From Henckelia pumila (Eukaryota > Streptophyta > Magnoliopsida > Lamiales > Gesneriaceae): a stretch of 64,000 nt of DNA. Location: positions 160,234,130 through 160,298,129 of the forward strand of contig NC_133122.1 of the NCBI RefSeq assembly GCF_033568475.1, in the 5' to 3' direction. The notes beneath the pieces are model-generated. The model was not told where the DNA came from and did not search any database. It saw only the letters and a list, made by a program, of their open reading frames with translations. Made by a program: the position numbers and the translations under genes. Of this stretch, positions 23,346 to 34,628 are shown piece after piece; within the stretch, counting starts at the first letter, position 1, and every line of letters begins with the position of its first letter.

Positions 23346-24231
23346 GGTGTTGTATTGTGTTGATTGGATGGTGAATTTAGGAGCTACCATGGGTGAATAT
23401 AGTCACATGGTAGTGCTTAGGATGGCTTGGAATTAGTTTGTGGATTGGAGTTGAGGCATTTTGAATTTGAGGATGGTGGGCTCGGTTTTGGTTGTGTGTA
23501 AGGGCTGCCTTCGAGCTGAGTTTAGGTAGGTTTGAGGGGCTGATTTAATGGTGTGAGTGAGTCTAATGCATTGGTCATGGTCCTATCTTATTGTCTTGGG
23601 AGGTGGGAGTCAAGTAGCTAAAGTTTTGATTGAATATAAAACTAGGACATGAGCAGAATTTTAGGTGATGTTCGGGCTGTCCGGAAAAGTATAACTAAGG
23701 CAGGGTTAAAAGTGGAATTTTGTTATGGTCTCGGGTCTGGAACTTGTCTTAGATGTCGGGATTATTTCGGTTCAAGCGGGAATCAATTCGGTTAAGTCTT
23801 GGTCGAGTTCTAGATTTTTGAATGTAAAGGTGCAGAATTCTAAGCTTCTAAGCTTGCTGCCCGGAATCAAATTTTTATAAAATGATTGCTTAGGAATAAA
23901 ACTACAAGGATGATTTCCCTACTTAGTTCTAAGTGTTATGGAGTCGTGGTTTCATGCGGAATTCTTTTTGAAAAAGAATAAAGCAAGTTACAAATTTTAC
24001 GGGCGAACCGCTCGAATTGTCTTAAGTGCTAAATTATGGTTTAGTTTCCCATCTTTTGGTTTGTCTCCTAAATCACCATCCCGATCATCCATGTGTGAGT
24101 CATATGCATGATTATCGATTAATATTTACATGTACATCATATTTACATATGCATGCTAAATCCCATATTCAAGAATGAAAGGAAAATTACTTTTTACGAA
24201 CGAAGTGAGATGATTGTGACTATAGAAATTT

Positions 24232-24390
24232 ACGTGTATGTGTGGGGTTGGGAGACGTTCTGGCCTACCTTACCACCTGACGTGTATGTGTGGGACTGAG
24301 AGACGTTTTGGTCTATCTTACCAAATATTTATGTGTATGTGTGGGGTTGAGAGAAATCTTGGCCTCCCTTACCAAGTATGGGCAAGATGG
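24232..24390 (+). repeat. Three tandem units of about 50 bp in the LTR
   Basis: Each unit starts CGTGTATGTGTGGG and contains GAGA followed by TTGGCCTCCCTTACCA-like sequence. Two diverged units occur at the matching place in the related solo LTR (about 37611-37730). Confidence 0.75.
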
Positions 24391-27129
24391 GTTGGGAGAT
24401 ATCTGACCTCCTTGCGGCATAGTGCACTGCAACCATGATCATGATCGAAATAACAGAGTCACAATTCAAGGATCTAAGTTGATCAAATATTTATGACTAT
24501 GTTTCAGTACAGTTTATTCAGTTACGGTGATTATATTCGACCTAGCCATGCATATGTTTCATTTATGTTCACTTATTTCCTTTAGAGATCATTTATTCAA
24601 ATTAAGGGCACAAAGTATTTTACTACAAGATATTTTTAATTTGTCTGTGTTTGTATTTATGTAGTACTCGTTATCCCCCATATTCTTGTTGAGTCTTTTA
24701 GACTCACTACATTATTGTTTTCAGGTGAGGAGTATTTCTCATTGAGATCGAGGGGCAAGACTATCGAGTGGACTGCGATGCAGGCACAGCACATCCCTCC
24801 GACCTATGCTAGTCTTCCGCAGAAGTTTTATTTTAACACTTTAAAGTCTTTTATTTTGTTGATTGTATAAATGATATTGTAAAGATTTATATAATTATTT
24901 GTGGGCATGTAAATATGTAATTGCATAATCTTTTGATGTTCGAAATGTTGAATCTTTTCTCCGGTTCTCGTTTCTTTCTCGGTCTAGTTTATTTAGTGTT
25001 GTTGTTTGCATTTTAAATTTGTTGTCCGTGACAGGTGGTTTGTGATATAAATAGATAGGTCATGCCGAATTTTTTTGAAAAATCCGTATTTTATTTAGTT
25101 TAATTATAAGAAGTAGTTAGGGTCGTTTCTGTAGCACCTAAAATCTAATCTACTAAATCGCATGCATTAAATTTAATAAATATTAGGATTATTATTTTTA
25201 GGTTTAATTGATTTAAATTCTTTATTTGAATTATGTGCTAATAAAATATTTTTATTATTTATTCAATGATTTTATTGTACTAACTATTTAATTAATGTTT
25301 TTAATTGTTTAAGTTTATTTGTCAAAATGATTTTTTATGCAATTTAATTGTTTTAATATTTTAAAGGTTTAAGCTTGCATATTTAAATGATTTTAATTAA
25401 TTGTTTAGTTTATTCTTTTAAATGATTTTAATTGTTTAGTTTATTCATTTAAATGACTTTAACTGTTTATCTTAATTATTTAAATATTTTCGATTGTCTA
25501 ACCTGTTTATTTTAAATAACTTAAGTTTAGCGGTTAGTTATTTTAAATTATTTTAAATGTCTAGCTTATTTATTTAATACCTTTTTAATTGTCCAAATCA
25601 TTTTAAAGGTTTTTATTTCGCTTGTGTATTTATTTAATTTGATTTTAAACGTTAGTCTAGTTTGTTTAAATTACTTTAATCGTTCTGCTTATTATTTAAA
25701 TATTTTATTCATCGTTGTGACATCAAAATATTTAAGTATTAAAAATTAGCATTTTCAAACCCGATAAATAGAATTTGAGCATTTAATTCTTAGATTTTCA
25801 AATTTGAGCGTTTGCGGAATTAGGCCTAACGCATATAAAATGCTTTGTATTAAATTTTGGGTATTAAGTCCTTTTCTCACTTAATCAATCTTTTGACTTG
25901 ATCCATTAAGGATACTTCCAGCCCAAATCCTACGGCCCATTACACGATTCCCTCAGTCCAAATTCAATCGGCCCAATTTGAATTCCCTCCTCCAAGCCAT
26001 CGCGATAGCAGACTCCTTCCCCATTTTTCCATCGGCCTCACTTACGATCGGTCCTCTCATTTCCTTGCTTCCCAGATTTTCGACGCAGCTTCTCCTCCTG
26101 TACGGCGTGGTCTATCCTGGAGCCCGCTATTCAAGCTTATTCCGGCGCAGCTCGGCCACGGTCACAGCTCATGCGAGCTTCCCCTTCCCTTCGTTTCTTT
26201 GCTTTTTATCGATTAAGGGAATATTTATGGTTTCCTTGGCCATCAAGTGGATTATTATTTTGTGTGATTATCTTCCTTCATGTTTACGTTTGTAGTTTGA
26301 TTTTCTGGGCGATTTGTGCATTTCCCCTCTTAGCCGTGACTTCCCTGTTTTCTGCATTGAGTAGTCGTTCAAAGCTTCAGGTTTCCTTGTTGGTGTTGCA
26401 CGCGTTTATGATTTATATACGTTGTTTTACATGTTCTGGGCAAATGTGAGAAGCTATTTTTGTCATTTGGTCGCACCTGGTTCTGTTCAAAGTCCCTCTG
26501 TTTTGGACTTTTTCTGATTCGTTTTATGGTGTGGTCTTGGATGGTGATTTAGAGGCTGCCATGGTTGAGATGCAGCTCACATGGTAGCACTTAGGTGTGT
26601 TGGTTATAGTTATCAAATGGGTTGAAAGGCTGTTGGATTGAGTCTTGAAAGGAATCGGGTTTCGAGCTGGGAATTTGCTCTAAGACAGGGGTGGGTTCTT
26701 AGGCAGGTCCGGGCTGACATCTAAGCTTGGGTGTTGGCTGGTAAGGGGTCAGCCTTTGGGGTTTGTGTGGGAATAGGAATTGGTCATGGTCTTAAGTTAA
26801 AGGTTGGGAACCCGGGAATTAAATGTCTAGGTGCCAAGAAAGGGAGATGAATTAAGACATGGGTAAGCAAAAATTTTTCAAGCATTGGGCTGTCCGGAAA
26901 TGATCATTTAAGTCAGGCTTACACTCGTGTTTTGGTTAAGGGCACGGGTTTGGGAATAGCCTAGGATGCTAGGGAAATTTCGTTTCAAGCAGGAATCAAT
27001 TCGGTTAAGTTTTGGTTGAGTTATAGGTTATTTATTGCTAAGGTGCTGATTTTAGAAGTTAAGTGTTGCTGTCAGGAAATTTTACTACCAGAAATTATTG
27101 GATAAGGTTTGTACCTCGAGGATGACTTC

Positions 27130-29790
27130 TGTAACACCCGGTATTTTTAAATACGTAAATCCGCATGCATAATTAGGATATTTAATTATTTAAATTTTAG
27201 ATTTATGGGTTAAATAATTATGTGAATTATTTGTGCATGATTTAATTTATTTTTAAGCATTTAACCCATAATTAGTAATTTTTATGATTTTTAGTATTTT
27301 AAATATTTGATCGCGTAGACGGGACCGTGGACGGACGAGATGACAACTTTCCACCCAAATTATTTTATGAGTCTTTTTAGAGCCCTAAAATATTATTTTG
27401 AGTTTTATTATCTCAAAATTTTAAGTATTTAATTTTATATAATTTTAGGAGTCCATTTTATTCAAAATTAGCCAAAATATTGACTTTTTAGTATTTTTAA
27501 AATTCCCTTAAATTGTAATTTCGAGATTTTAAATTTAGTTATCAGATTTTAACTTTTAATTAGGAGTTTAAGTTGTATATTTTATATTTAAAACCTTTTA
27601 TCTATATTTAATTAACCTATATTTTTAATTAACACAAAAATCAAAACCTAATCTATCCCAAACCCTTAACCGATCCCTCACCCTCTTAGCCGCATCCCTC
27701 CCTTCCATTCATCTTCTTCATCGAGCAACCCTAAGGAAGAACACCATAGCCACGTTTTTGAAGGTCCAAGGCAAGTCGTCGTCGTCCCGTCGTCCCGGAG
27801 TCGTCTCACGCCCGTTTTCCTCTCCATTTTCGGTGAAAGGCATGATTTTCTTCCAATCTTTTTGTACCTATCAGATATTATATTGTGTGGATTGTGTATG
27901 CATCAAATCCTTCGATTTTTTTTCAGAAAATGTTTTGAGTGTTCGGACTTTTCACAAGTTCACTCGTTTTTCATGATTCATGTTCAAATTTTTAGGCCAT
28001 GGGTGCGTGCTATCGGCTGGCTAGGGTCCCTAGGGTGTTCTAGGTATGACTGGACTCGAGTGGCTCGAATGGCTCGAGCCAAACGAGCCCAGGGAAGCAA
28101 CTACAGCAGGTCGGCCGAAGGGGGTTGCAAGTTAGGGTTTTGGGGGAAAGGCCTTCGGGTTCAGTGCTTGGGGCTGCATGGGGCCGGGGCTAGGGTCAGG
28201 TTCGGACCGCCCAGACGTGGGCTACGTTTGGGCGGTGGCGCTCCGGCCAGGGGCGGCCGGAGCTGGCCGGCAGCAGGCCAAGAAGGCCTGCTGTTCACGG
28301 CCGCAGCCGAGAGGAGGCAAGGGGGATCGGGTTAGGGTTTTAGGCGGGGTCCGGGTCGGGTCAGTGGTCCGGGTCAGGTCAGTAGGGTAGTGGGTTGGGT
28401 TAAGTGGGTTCGGGTCCAGGTTTGGTGGGCCGGGCTCGAGTCTTTTTATTTTTAAAACATTTTATGAATTAATGGGTTTTTGGGCCAATTAAATTGAAAT
28501 AAAATTATTTGGACTCCCAAATAATTTTATTTGGATTTTTAAAATTTTAATTAAGTTAGTCCATTAATTTTATGGGCTTTTGAGCCCATAAAAGTTATTG
28601 GGTCAGTCTTGGGTTTTTGGACCCATTGGGCCAGTCTAAGTTGTTATGGGGCCTAGAATGTTTTATGGGCTTTAAATTATTTTATTGGGCTTAGAATAAT
28701 TTTATTGGGCTTAAGTATGTTAATGAGCCAGATTTAAGTAATTGGGCTTGAGTGTTAGGGCCAGCAGTTCAGTACAACCCATGAGAAATTGCATGTGTCC
28801 TGAATATATATTTAATTATTTTTGTGCATGGAAGTTATTTTTATATTTATATGATAGTATGAAATTAAATTAAATATATATGAAGGACACACATTTTATT
28901 TAAGTACATGCATTCATGAAATAATTTTATGCATAATTAAATGTTTAAGGTTGAGCAATAATAAAATATTTTTATGTTGGAAGTTGAAGTAGTGTGACAA
29001 TTTAAGGGGAATTCGTCCCCATATGTGACCTATTGAAGGGCAGTTTACTGCCAATTTAAGAGGTGATTCGTCACCGCCACGTACGTTGGTTTCCACGCTG
29101 ATCAGTATTTAATGTATGATTTAAGGTTACACTACGGATACAACCATGCGATGTTAGAAAATTAATTGCTCAACAATGTTATGTATTATGTTATATAAGT
29201 TTATTTAATTTAAGTTATGTTATGTTTATGATATTTTAAGCATGCTCATTCAAGTATATGTATGTATTAGTATTTAATTGTTTTAAATTATTTTAAACCC
29301 TTTTTATGTTAGCATGTTGGGCCTCTAGGCTCACTACACTGGTATGGTGCAGGTGAGTACGTTGAGGATGATGTTGTACCCACCGGAGGCGAGGATGTAT
29401 GAGCAGGCATGCAGTGACCCCGTGACCGTGATAGATGTCTGAGTCACATGCATGTTTTTGATTATGTCAGCACGTTGCACATTTTATATTATTGTTCAGT
29501 AGTTGTGAGTTTTTGAATATTTTATTGAATATTGTCAGTACATGCAAATTTTAATTATTTTATTCATGCAGTATTTTTAATTAAATGTTTGACTCAGATG
29601 TTTATTTTATTTTAAAGAACGCATTTTTATTTAAGTGTTTAATTGTTTAATTATTCATTTATCTATTTTAAATCCTTTTCTTTTGTGCATATATGTATGG
29701 GCATATATGTACATATTTTATTTAGTATGTATAAAAAAAAAAAAAATTTTCGCATATTTATTTATTAATTATAGAGTTAGGGTCGTTTCA
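27130..29790 (+). repeat. 5' LTR of the full-length Tekay-like element
   Basis: TGTAACACCCGG ... AGGGTCGTTTCA, 2,661 bp. A GC-rich segment (about 28000-28440) sits in an AT-rich LTR. Short frames at 27758-27976 and 28178-28390 recur in the 3' LTR, but they are LTR sequence rather than genes. Confidence 0.95.
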
Positions 29791-29792
29791 GT

Positions 29793-29804
29793 TGGTATCA
29801 GAGC
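29793..29804 (+). other. Primer-binding site
   Basis: TGGTATCAGAGC, complementary to the 3' end of initiator tRNA-Met, 2 bp after the 5' LTR. Confidence 0.92.
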
Positions 29805-29961
29805 ACGGTCCTTGGAGGGGTCATTACTGCTATGCGAGCTCAGAAATCCACGCTACCGGTCTGTAAGTTTTAAGTGTTTATAGCATGATTTAATTTTTAG
29901 AATTTAAGTTAGCATTAACTTTAAACAACTTAGTTATGCATGACGATTTACGTAAAGAAAT

Positions 29962-31023
29962 ATGTGGTGGTGCAGAATGCCTCCGAGACCAGTTAACAGA
30001 CGTGGGGGACCTCCACCTCCACCTCCGCAGAACCCTATTGCAGCATTGGAGCAGGCCAATGCAAATATGATGGCGGGGATTACTGCTCTATTAGAGCAGC
30101 AGGCTACTCGTCCCAGGTTGTCCCACGAGGAGGACGTTGCTGAGAGGTTCCAGAAGAAGGGACCCAAGGATTTTGTTGGTACCACCGATCCTTTGGTGGC
30201 GGAGGGATGGATTTGCTCTCTGGAGTCCATCTTTGCTTATATGGGGATCACAGACACCGACAGGGTGAACTGTGCGACGTACATGCTGAGGGGTGATGCA
30301 GCGCTCTGGTAGGAGGGTGCAGCCAGGGGAGTTCACCTTCCTACACTGACCTGGGCAGAGTTTAGGCGTATCTTCTACGCCAAGTACTTCACTGAGGATG
30401 TGCGCAGTCGCATGATCCATGAGTTTATGAGTCTCCGTCAGGGGGACAAGACAGTGGTTGAGTATGTGAGGCAGTTCGAGAGGGGCTGCCACTTTGTGCC
30501 CTTGATTGCTGATAGTCCGCAGGAGAAGTTGAGACAGTTTGTGGAGGGCCTGAAGGCTGATATCAGGCATGATGTTCGTATGGCAGACGTCCTTACTTAT
30601 GAGTCTGCAGTCAGTAGAGCCTTGCGTTCCGAGGAGGGTCGGAGAGAGATCCAGAGGGAGCAGCAGGGGAAGAGGCAGTTTCAGGCTGGGTATCAGCGAC
30701 CATCTTCGCAGCCTCCTGCGAAGAAGCAGTATACAGGGCCGGCTAAGGGCCCGAATCCACAGCAGAGGCCACAGCAGCAGAGGCCGCAGCAGCAGAGGGG
30801 CGGGGCCCCTAATGCCATAGCTTATCCTACTTGCCCGAAGTGCCAGAAGATGCATTCGGGACCTTGCCTATTGGGAGCAGGAGTTTGCTACCACTGTAGG
30901 GAGCCAGGGCATCAGATAGCTAACTGCCCGAGGAAGAAGAACACCGCTGGTAGGGTGTTTGTGATGCAGGCCGAGGAGGTAGATCTAGACACCTCCTTGA
31001 TCACCGGTATATCTTATCCCTAG
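29962..31023 (+). pseudogene. gag of the full-length Tekay-like element (one nonsense codon)
   Basis: The frame runs from ATG 29962 (another ATG at 29977) to TAG 31021-31023, about 350 codons. A proline-rich N-terminus is followed by the gag core (FVGTTDPLVAEGW ... GDAALW). A TAG at 30310-30312 then falls at a position normally occupied by tryptophan in this family. The frame continues with the rest of the capsid-like region, an RRPQQQ-rich linker, and a zinc knuckle CYHCREPGHQIANC (CX2CX4HX4C) near 30890-30930. The frame terminates only 5 codons past the GT donor of the proposed intron at 31007, so unspliced RNA yields Gag alone. Confidence 0.9.
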
Positions 31024-31209
31024 CATTTTAATAATTTTCCTTTGGTTAAAAATTTAGTCTTTAATTTGGAATTATTGTTATTTGGGTTATTTAACTGCAT
31101 GTTAGAATAGGAAGCATGTTTTACTTGTGATTAGAATTAAGAATTTGTAGTGACTCGTTGGGGAAAATTTAGTAGTGGTATGAAACTGTTGGGAATTTTC
31201 TGCGTGCAG
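31007..31209 (+). other. Candidate intron between gag and protease
   Basis: 203 bp, about 30% G+C between much GC-richer coding blocks. Donor G|GTATAT, acceptor TTTTCTGCGTGCAG|GG, phase 1. Joining 31006 to 31210 moves gag (frame 1) into the pol frame (frame 3). The joined protein has the same spacing from the gag tail to the protease DSG/DTG motif as the uninterrupted 3156-9009 element, to within one residue. The unspliced frame stops at 31021-31023. This is inference from sequence; there is no transcript evidence. Confidence 0.7.
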
Positions 31210-34200
31210 GGAGAATTCTAGTTGGAGGCAACTCCACGTTTGCGTTGCTAGATTCAGGGGCTACGCATTCGTTTATATCCCTGGAGTTTATCAGGCGGGT
31301 AGGCATCACACCTGAGAGTAGTGACAGTGGGTATGATGTTACTATGCCGTCAGGGCAGATTATTTCTACCTCGAAGGTTATTCGAGGACTGGAGTTGGAG
31401 CTGCAGGGATACTCCATTCGAGCAGATGTAGTAGTTTTGCCTTTGAGTGGATTCGATTTGATTTTGGGCATGGACTGGTTAACAGTCAATGGAGCTTTGA
31501 TTGATTTTCGTCGGAGATCAGTGTCAGTGAGACCTACAGTGGGCGACCCGTTCACTTTTCATGCATCTCAGAGCAGTGATATTCCTCAGGTGATATCTCT
31601 TATTCAGGCAAGGAAGTTGTTGAGACGGGGTTGCCAGGGGTTTCTAGCGAGTATTGTCACGACTTCAGAGCCACCTAGCAGATCATTATCAGAGATAGAG
31701 GTGGTTCGTGACTTTCCGGATGTCTTTCCGGAGGATGTTGCAGGAATTCTACCAGTGAGAGATGTGGGGTTCGGCATCGACTTAGTGCCAGACACCGTGC
31801 CTATCTCTAAAGCACCGTACAGACTTGCTCCTACCGAAATGAAAGAGTTGAAGGAGCAGATTCAGGAGTTGTTAGAGAAAGGCTTTGTTCGTCCTAGCTT
31901 TTCTCCGTGGGGAGCTCCGGTGTTATTTGTGAAGAAGAAGGATGGAAGTATGAGACTGTGCATCGATTACCGAGAGCTCAACAGGGTCACAGTGAAGAAC
32001 AAGTATCCACTGCCGAGGATAGAGGATTTATTTGACCAGTTGTAGGGAGCTTCGGTGTTCTCCAAGATCGACCTGCGATCTGGTTATCATCAGTTGCGTG
32101 TTAGAGATGCAGATGTGTCCAAGACTGCTTTCAGGACACGATATGGGCATTACGAGTTCTTAGTGATGCCATTTGGGATGACCAATGCTCCAGCGGTTTT
32201 CATGGATCTCATGAACCGAGTCTTTCAGCCGTATCTAGATCAGTTCATCATAGTCTTCATTGATGATATTCTGATCTATTCTAGGAGCATCGAGGAGCAT
32301 AGACAGCATCTTCAGACAGCTTTGCAGACTTTGAGGGAGCATCGGTTGTATGCCAAGTTCAGCAAGTGCGAGTTTTGGCTTGAGCAGGTGGCATTTCTTG
32401 GCCACATTATTTCGGGAGATGGGATTGCAGTTGATCAGTCTAAGGTTGAGGCAGTGCAGAATTGGGGTATTCCGAAGAATTCTTCAGAGATTCGCAGTTT
32501 CTTGGGTTTGGCAGGATATTATAGGAAGTTCATCAAGGGTTTTTCCTCTATTGCAGTACCCTTGACTTCCTTGACCAAGAAGAATGCGAAGTTTATCTGG
32601 AGTTCAGACTGTCAGAGGAGCTTCGATCAGCTGAAGGAAGCACTCACTACTGCACCAGTGTTAGCGATGACAGTACCACACGAGGAGTTAGTGGTGTACA
32701 CCGATGCGTCTAAACTGGGTTTAGGCGCAGTGCTTAGGCAGTGTGGTAAGGTTATTGCGTATGCGTCGAGGCAGCTAAAGATTCATGAGCAGAACTACCC
32801 GACGCATGACTTGGAGTTGGCCGCAGTGGTCTTCGCTTTGAAAATCTGGAGGCACTATCTGTATGGCGAGAAGTGCAAGATTTTCACAGACCACAAGAGT
32901 CTCAAGTACTTCTTCACACAGAAGGAGTTGAACATGAGACAGCGCAGATGGTTGGAGTTGGTGAAGGATTATGACTGTGACATTAGCTACCATCCGGGTA
33001 AAGCTAATGTAGTGGCCGATGCTTTGAGTCGGAAGTCGTCAGTGGTATCATGTTTGATCGTACAGTTACCACTACAGAGCGAGATTCAGAGATTTGGCTT
33101 GGAGTGTTATCCGAGTGGCCATGCACCGAGCTTGTCAGTGTTGACGGTGCAGCCAGTTCTGCGAGATCGGATTAGAGAGGGACATTCTACTGATGAGGAG
33201 TTACAGTGATGGAGACAGAGAGATGAGGCTAGAGGTAATCTCTTGTATACAGTGGAGGATGGTATCGTTCAGTACCGTGGTAGGATGTGGGTACCGAACG
33301 TCGATCAGTTGAGAGCTGAGATTTTAGCAGAGGCTCACACATCTCCGTACTCCATACACCCCGGAAGTACGAAGATGTACAAAGATTTGCAGCTATTGTA
33401 TTGGTGGCCCGGGATGAAGAGTGACATCGGGAGAGTGGTGTCAGAGTGCTTGACTTGTCAGCAAGTCAAGGCAGAGCATCAGCGTCCAGCAGGACTTCTT
33501 AGACCTCTTCCTATTCCGGAATGGAAATGGTAGAATATTACGATGGACTTTGTGGTTGGCTTACCGAGGAGTGCCAGAGGTTGTACAGCGATTTGGGTGA
33601 TTGTGGATAGACTCACCAAGTCAGCTCATTTCTTTCCGGTGAGGACTACTTATACTTTGACACAGTATGCAGAGCTTTACATCAGAGAGATTGTTAGACT
33701 GCATGGCATACCAGTGTCTATTGTGTCAGACAGAGATCCGAGATTCACATCTGCGTTTTGGAAGAGTCTGCACACAGCTTTGGGGACGAGGCTTTTGTTC
33801 AGTACAGCATTTCATCCCCAGACAGATGGTCGGTCTGAGAGGGTGATCCAGGTTCTCAAGGATCTTCTGAGAGCTTGTGTCATTGATTTTTGGGGTTCTT
33901 GGGAGACTAGACTGCCATTAGTGGAGTTTACCTATAATAACAGCTTTCAGTCGTCTATAGTTATGGCTCCTTATGCAGCATTGTATGGGAGGAGATGCAG
34001 ATCTCCTGTGCATTGGGATGAAGTTGGTGAGCGGATTTTACTGGGTCTTGAGATTGTGCAGCAGACAGCTGACATTGTGACTCAGATTCGAGATCGGATG
34101 AGGACTGCTCAGAGTCGGCAGAAGAGTTATGCAGATGCCAGACGACAAGATTTGGAGTTCGCTGTAGGTGATCACGTATTCCTGAAGGTGTCACCTATGA

Positions 34201-34583
34201 AGGGAGTAGTGCGTTTTGGCCGGAGAGGCAAGCTTAATCCGAGGTATATAGGGCCATTCGAGATCTTGGAGAGAGTTGGCACGTTGGCCTACCGGTTAGC
34301 TCTACCTCCAGGGCTAGCAGCAGTACACAACGTTTTCCATGTATCCATGCTTCGGAGATATGTCTCCAACCCGTCGCATGTGTTGGATTTCGAGCCCTTG
34401 CAGTTGCCACCAGATCTAGTGTATGAGGAGAGGCCAGTGCGGATCTTGGCTAGGGAGGAACGGAGGCTTAGGACGCGGGTCATACCGATGGTCAGAGTCC
34501 AGTGGCTGAATCACTCAGAGGAGGAAGCTACTTGGGAGACCGAGGCAGACATGAGGACTCGCTATCCGGAGTTGTTCGGGTAA
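31210..34583 (+). pseudogene. pol of the full-length Tekay-like element (PR-RT-RH-INT-chromodomain)
   Basis: One frame with three nonsense codons (TAG 32043-32045, TGA 33207-33209, TAG 33531-33533) and no frameshift. Protease: [12 protein letters not shown] near 31245. [18 protein letters not shown], then FIDDILIYS near 32255-32285. RNase [15 protein letters not shown] and [14 protein letters not shown]. Integrase: the HHCC zinc region (HPGSTKMYKDL ... CLTCQQVK, 33360-33470), then the catalytic set with DFVVGLP/VDRLTKSAHF, VSDRDPRFTS and FHPQTDGRSERV. The C-terminus has the chromodomain-like VQWLNHSEEEATWE motif ending near 34580. Gag-Pol synthesis would require splicing at 31007-31209 or a frameshift. 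Confidence 0.93.
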
Positions 34584-34611
34584 GTACTTTAATTTCGAGG
34601 ACGAAATTCAA

Positions 34612-34626
34612 TTTAAGGGGGGGAGA
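34612..34626 (+). other. Polypurine tract of the full-length Tekay-like element
   Basis: TTTAAGGGGGGGAGAA lies immediately before the 3' LTR at 34629; it primes plus-strand synthesis in LTR elements. Confidence 0.85.
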
Positions 34627-34628
34627 AT

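Larger units (their letters stand above)
18406..25129 (+). mobile_element. Non-coding Tekay-like LTR element (LARD-like), 5'-truncated
   Basis: A + strand element with: a truncated 5' LTR (18406-18907); a primer-binding site TGGTATCAGAGC (18910-18921); an interior of about 2.95 kb; a polypurine tract AAGGGGGGAAGAAA (21848-21861); and a 3' LTR (21863-25129) whose final A was displaced to 38511 by a later solo-LTR insertion. It lies in the Athila gag. The 5' truncation removed the matching target duplication. No gag or pol frame is present. Confidence 0.85.
21863..25129 (+). repeat. 3' LTR (about 3.27 kb) of the LARD-like element
   Basis: Begins TGTAGTACCTAAAACCC directly after the polypurine tract and ends GTCGTTTC, with its last A at 38511. 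It contains a diverged minisatellite at 22976-23345 and a triplicated segment of about 50 bp at 24232-24390. Confidence 0.9.

Noticed and set aside
22531..23374. Series of short + strand frames with hydrophobic residues
   Set aside because: They lie within the LTR and track the TTCGAA minisatellite, with no conserved domain.
25121..25140. Apparent tandem LTR-LTR array
   Set aside because: The GTTTC duplication and displaced terminal A show an insertion rather than a tandem duplication.
27758..28390. Open frames duplicated almost exactly at 35257-35889
   Set aside because: They are copies because they lie in the two LTRs of one element. Composition is GC-rich LTR sequence with no protein motif.
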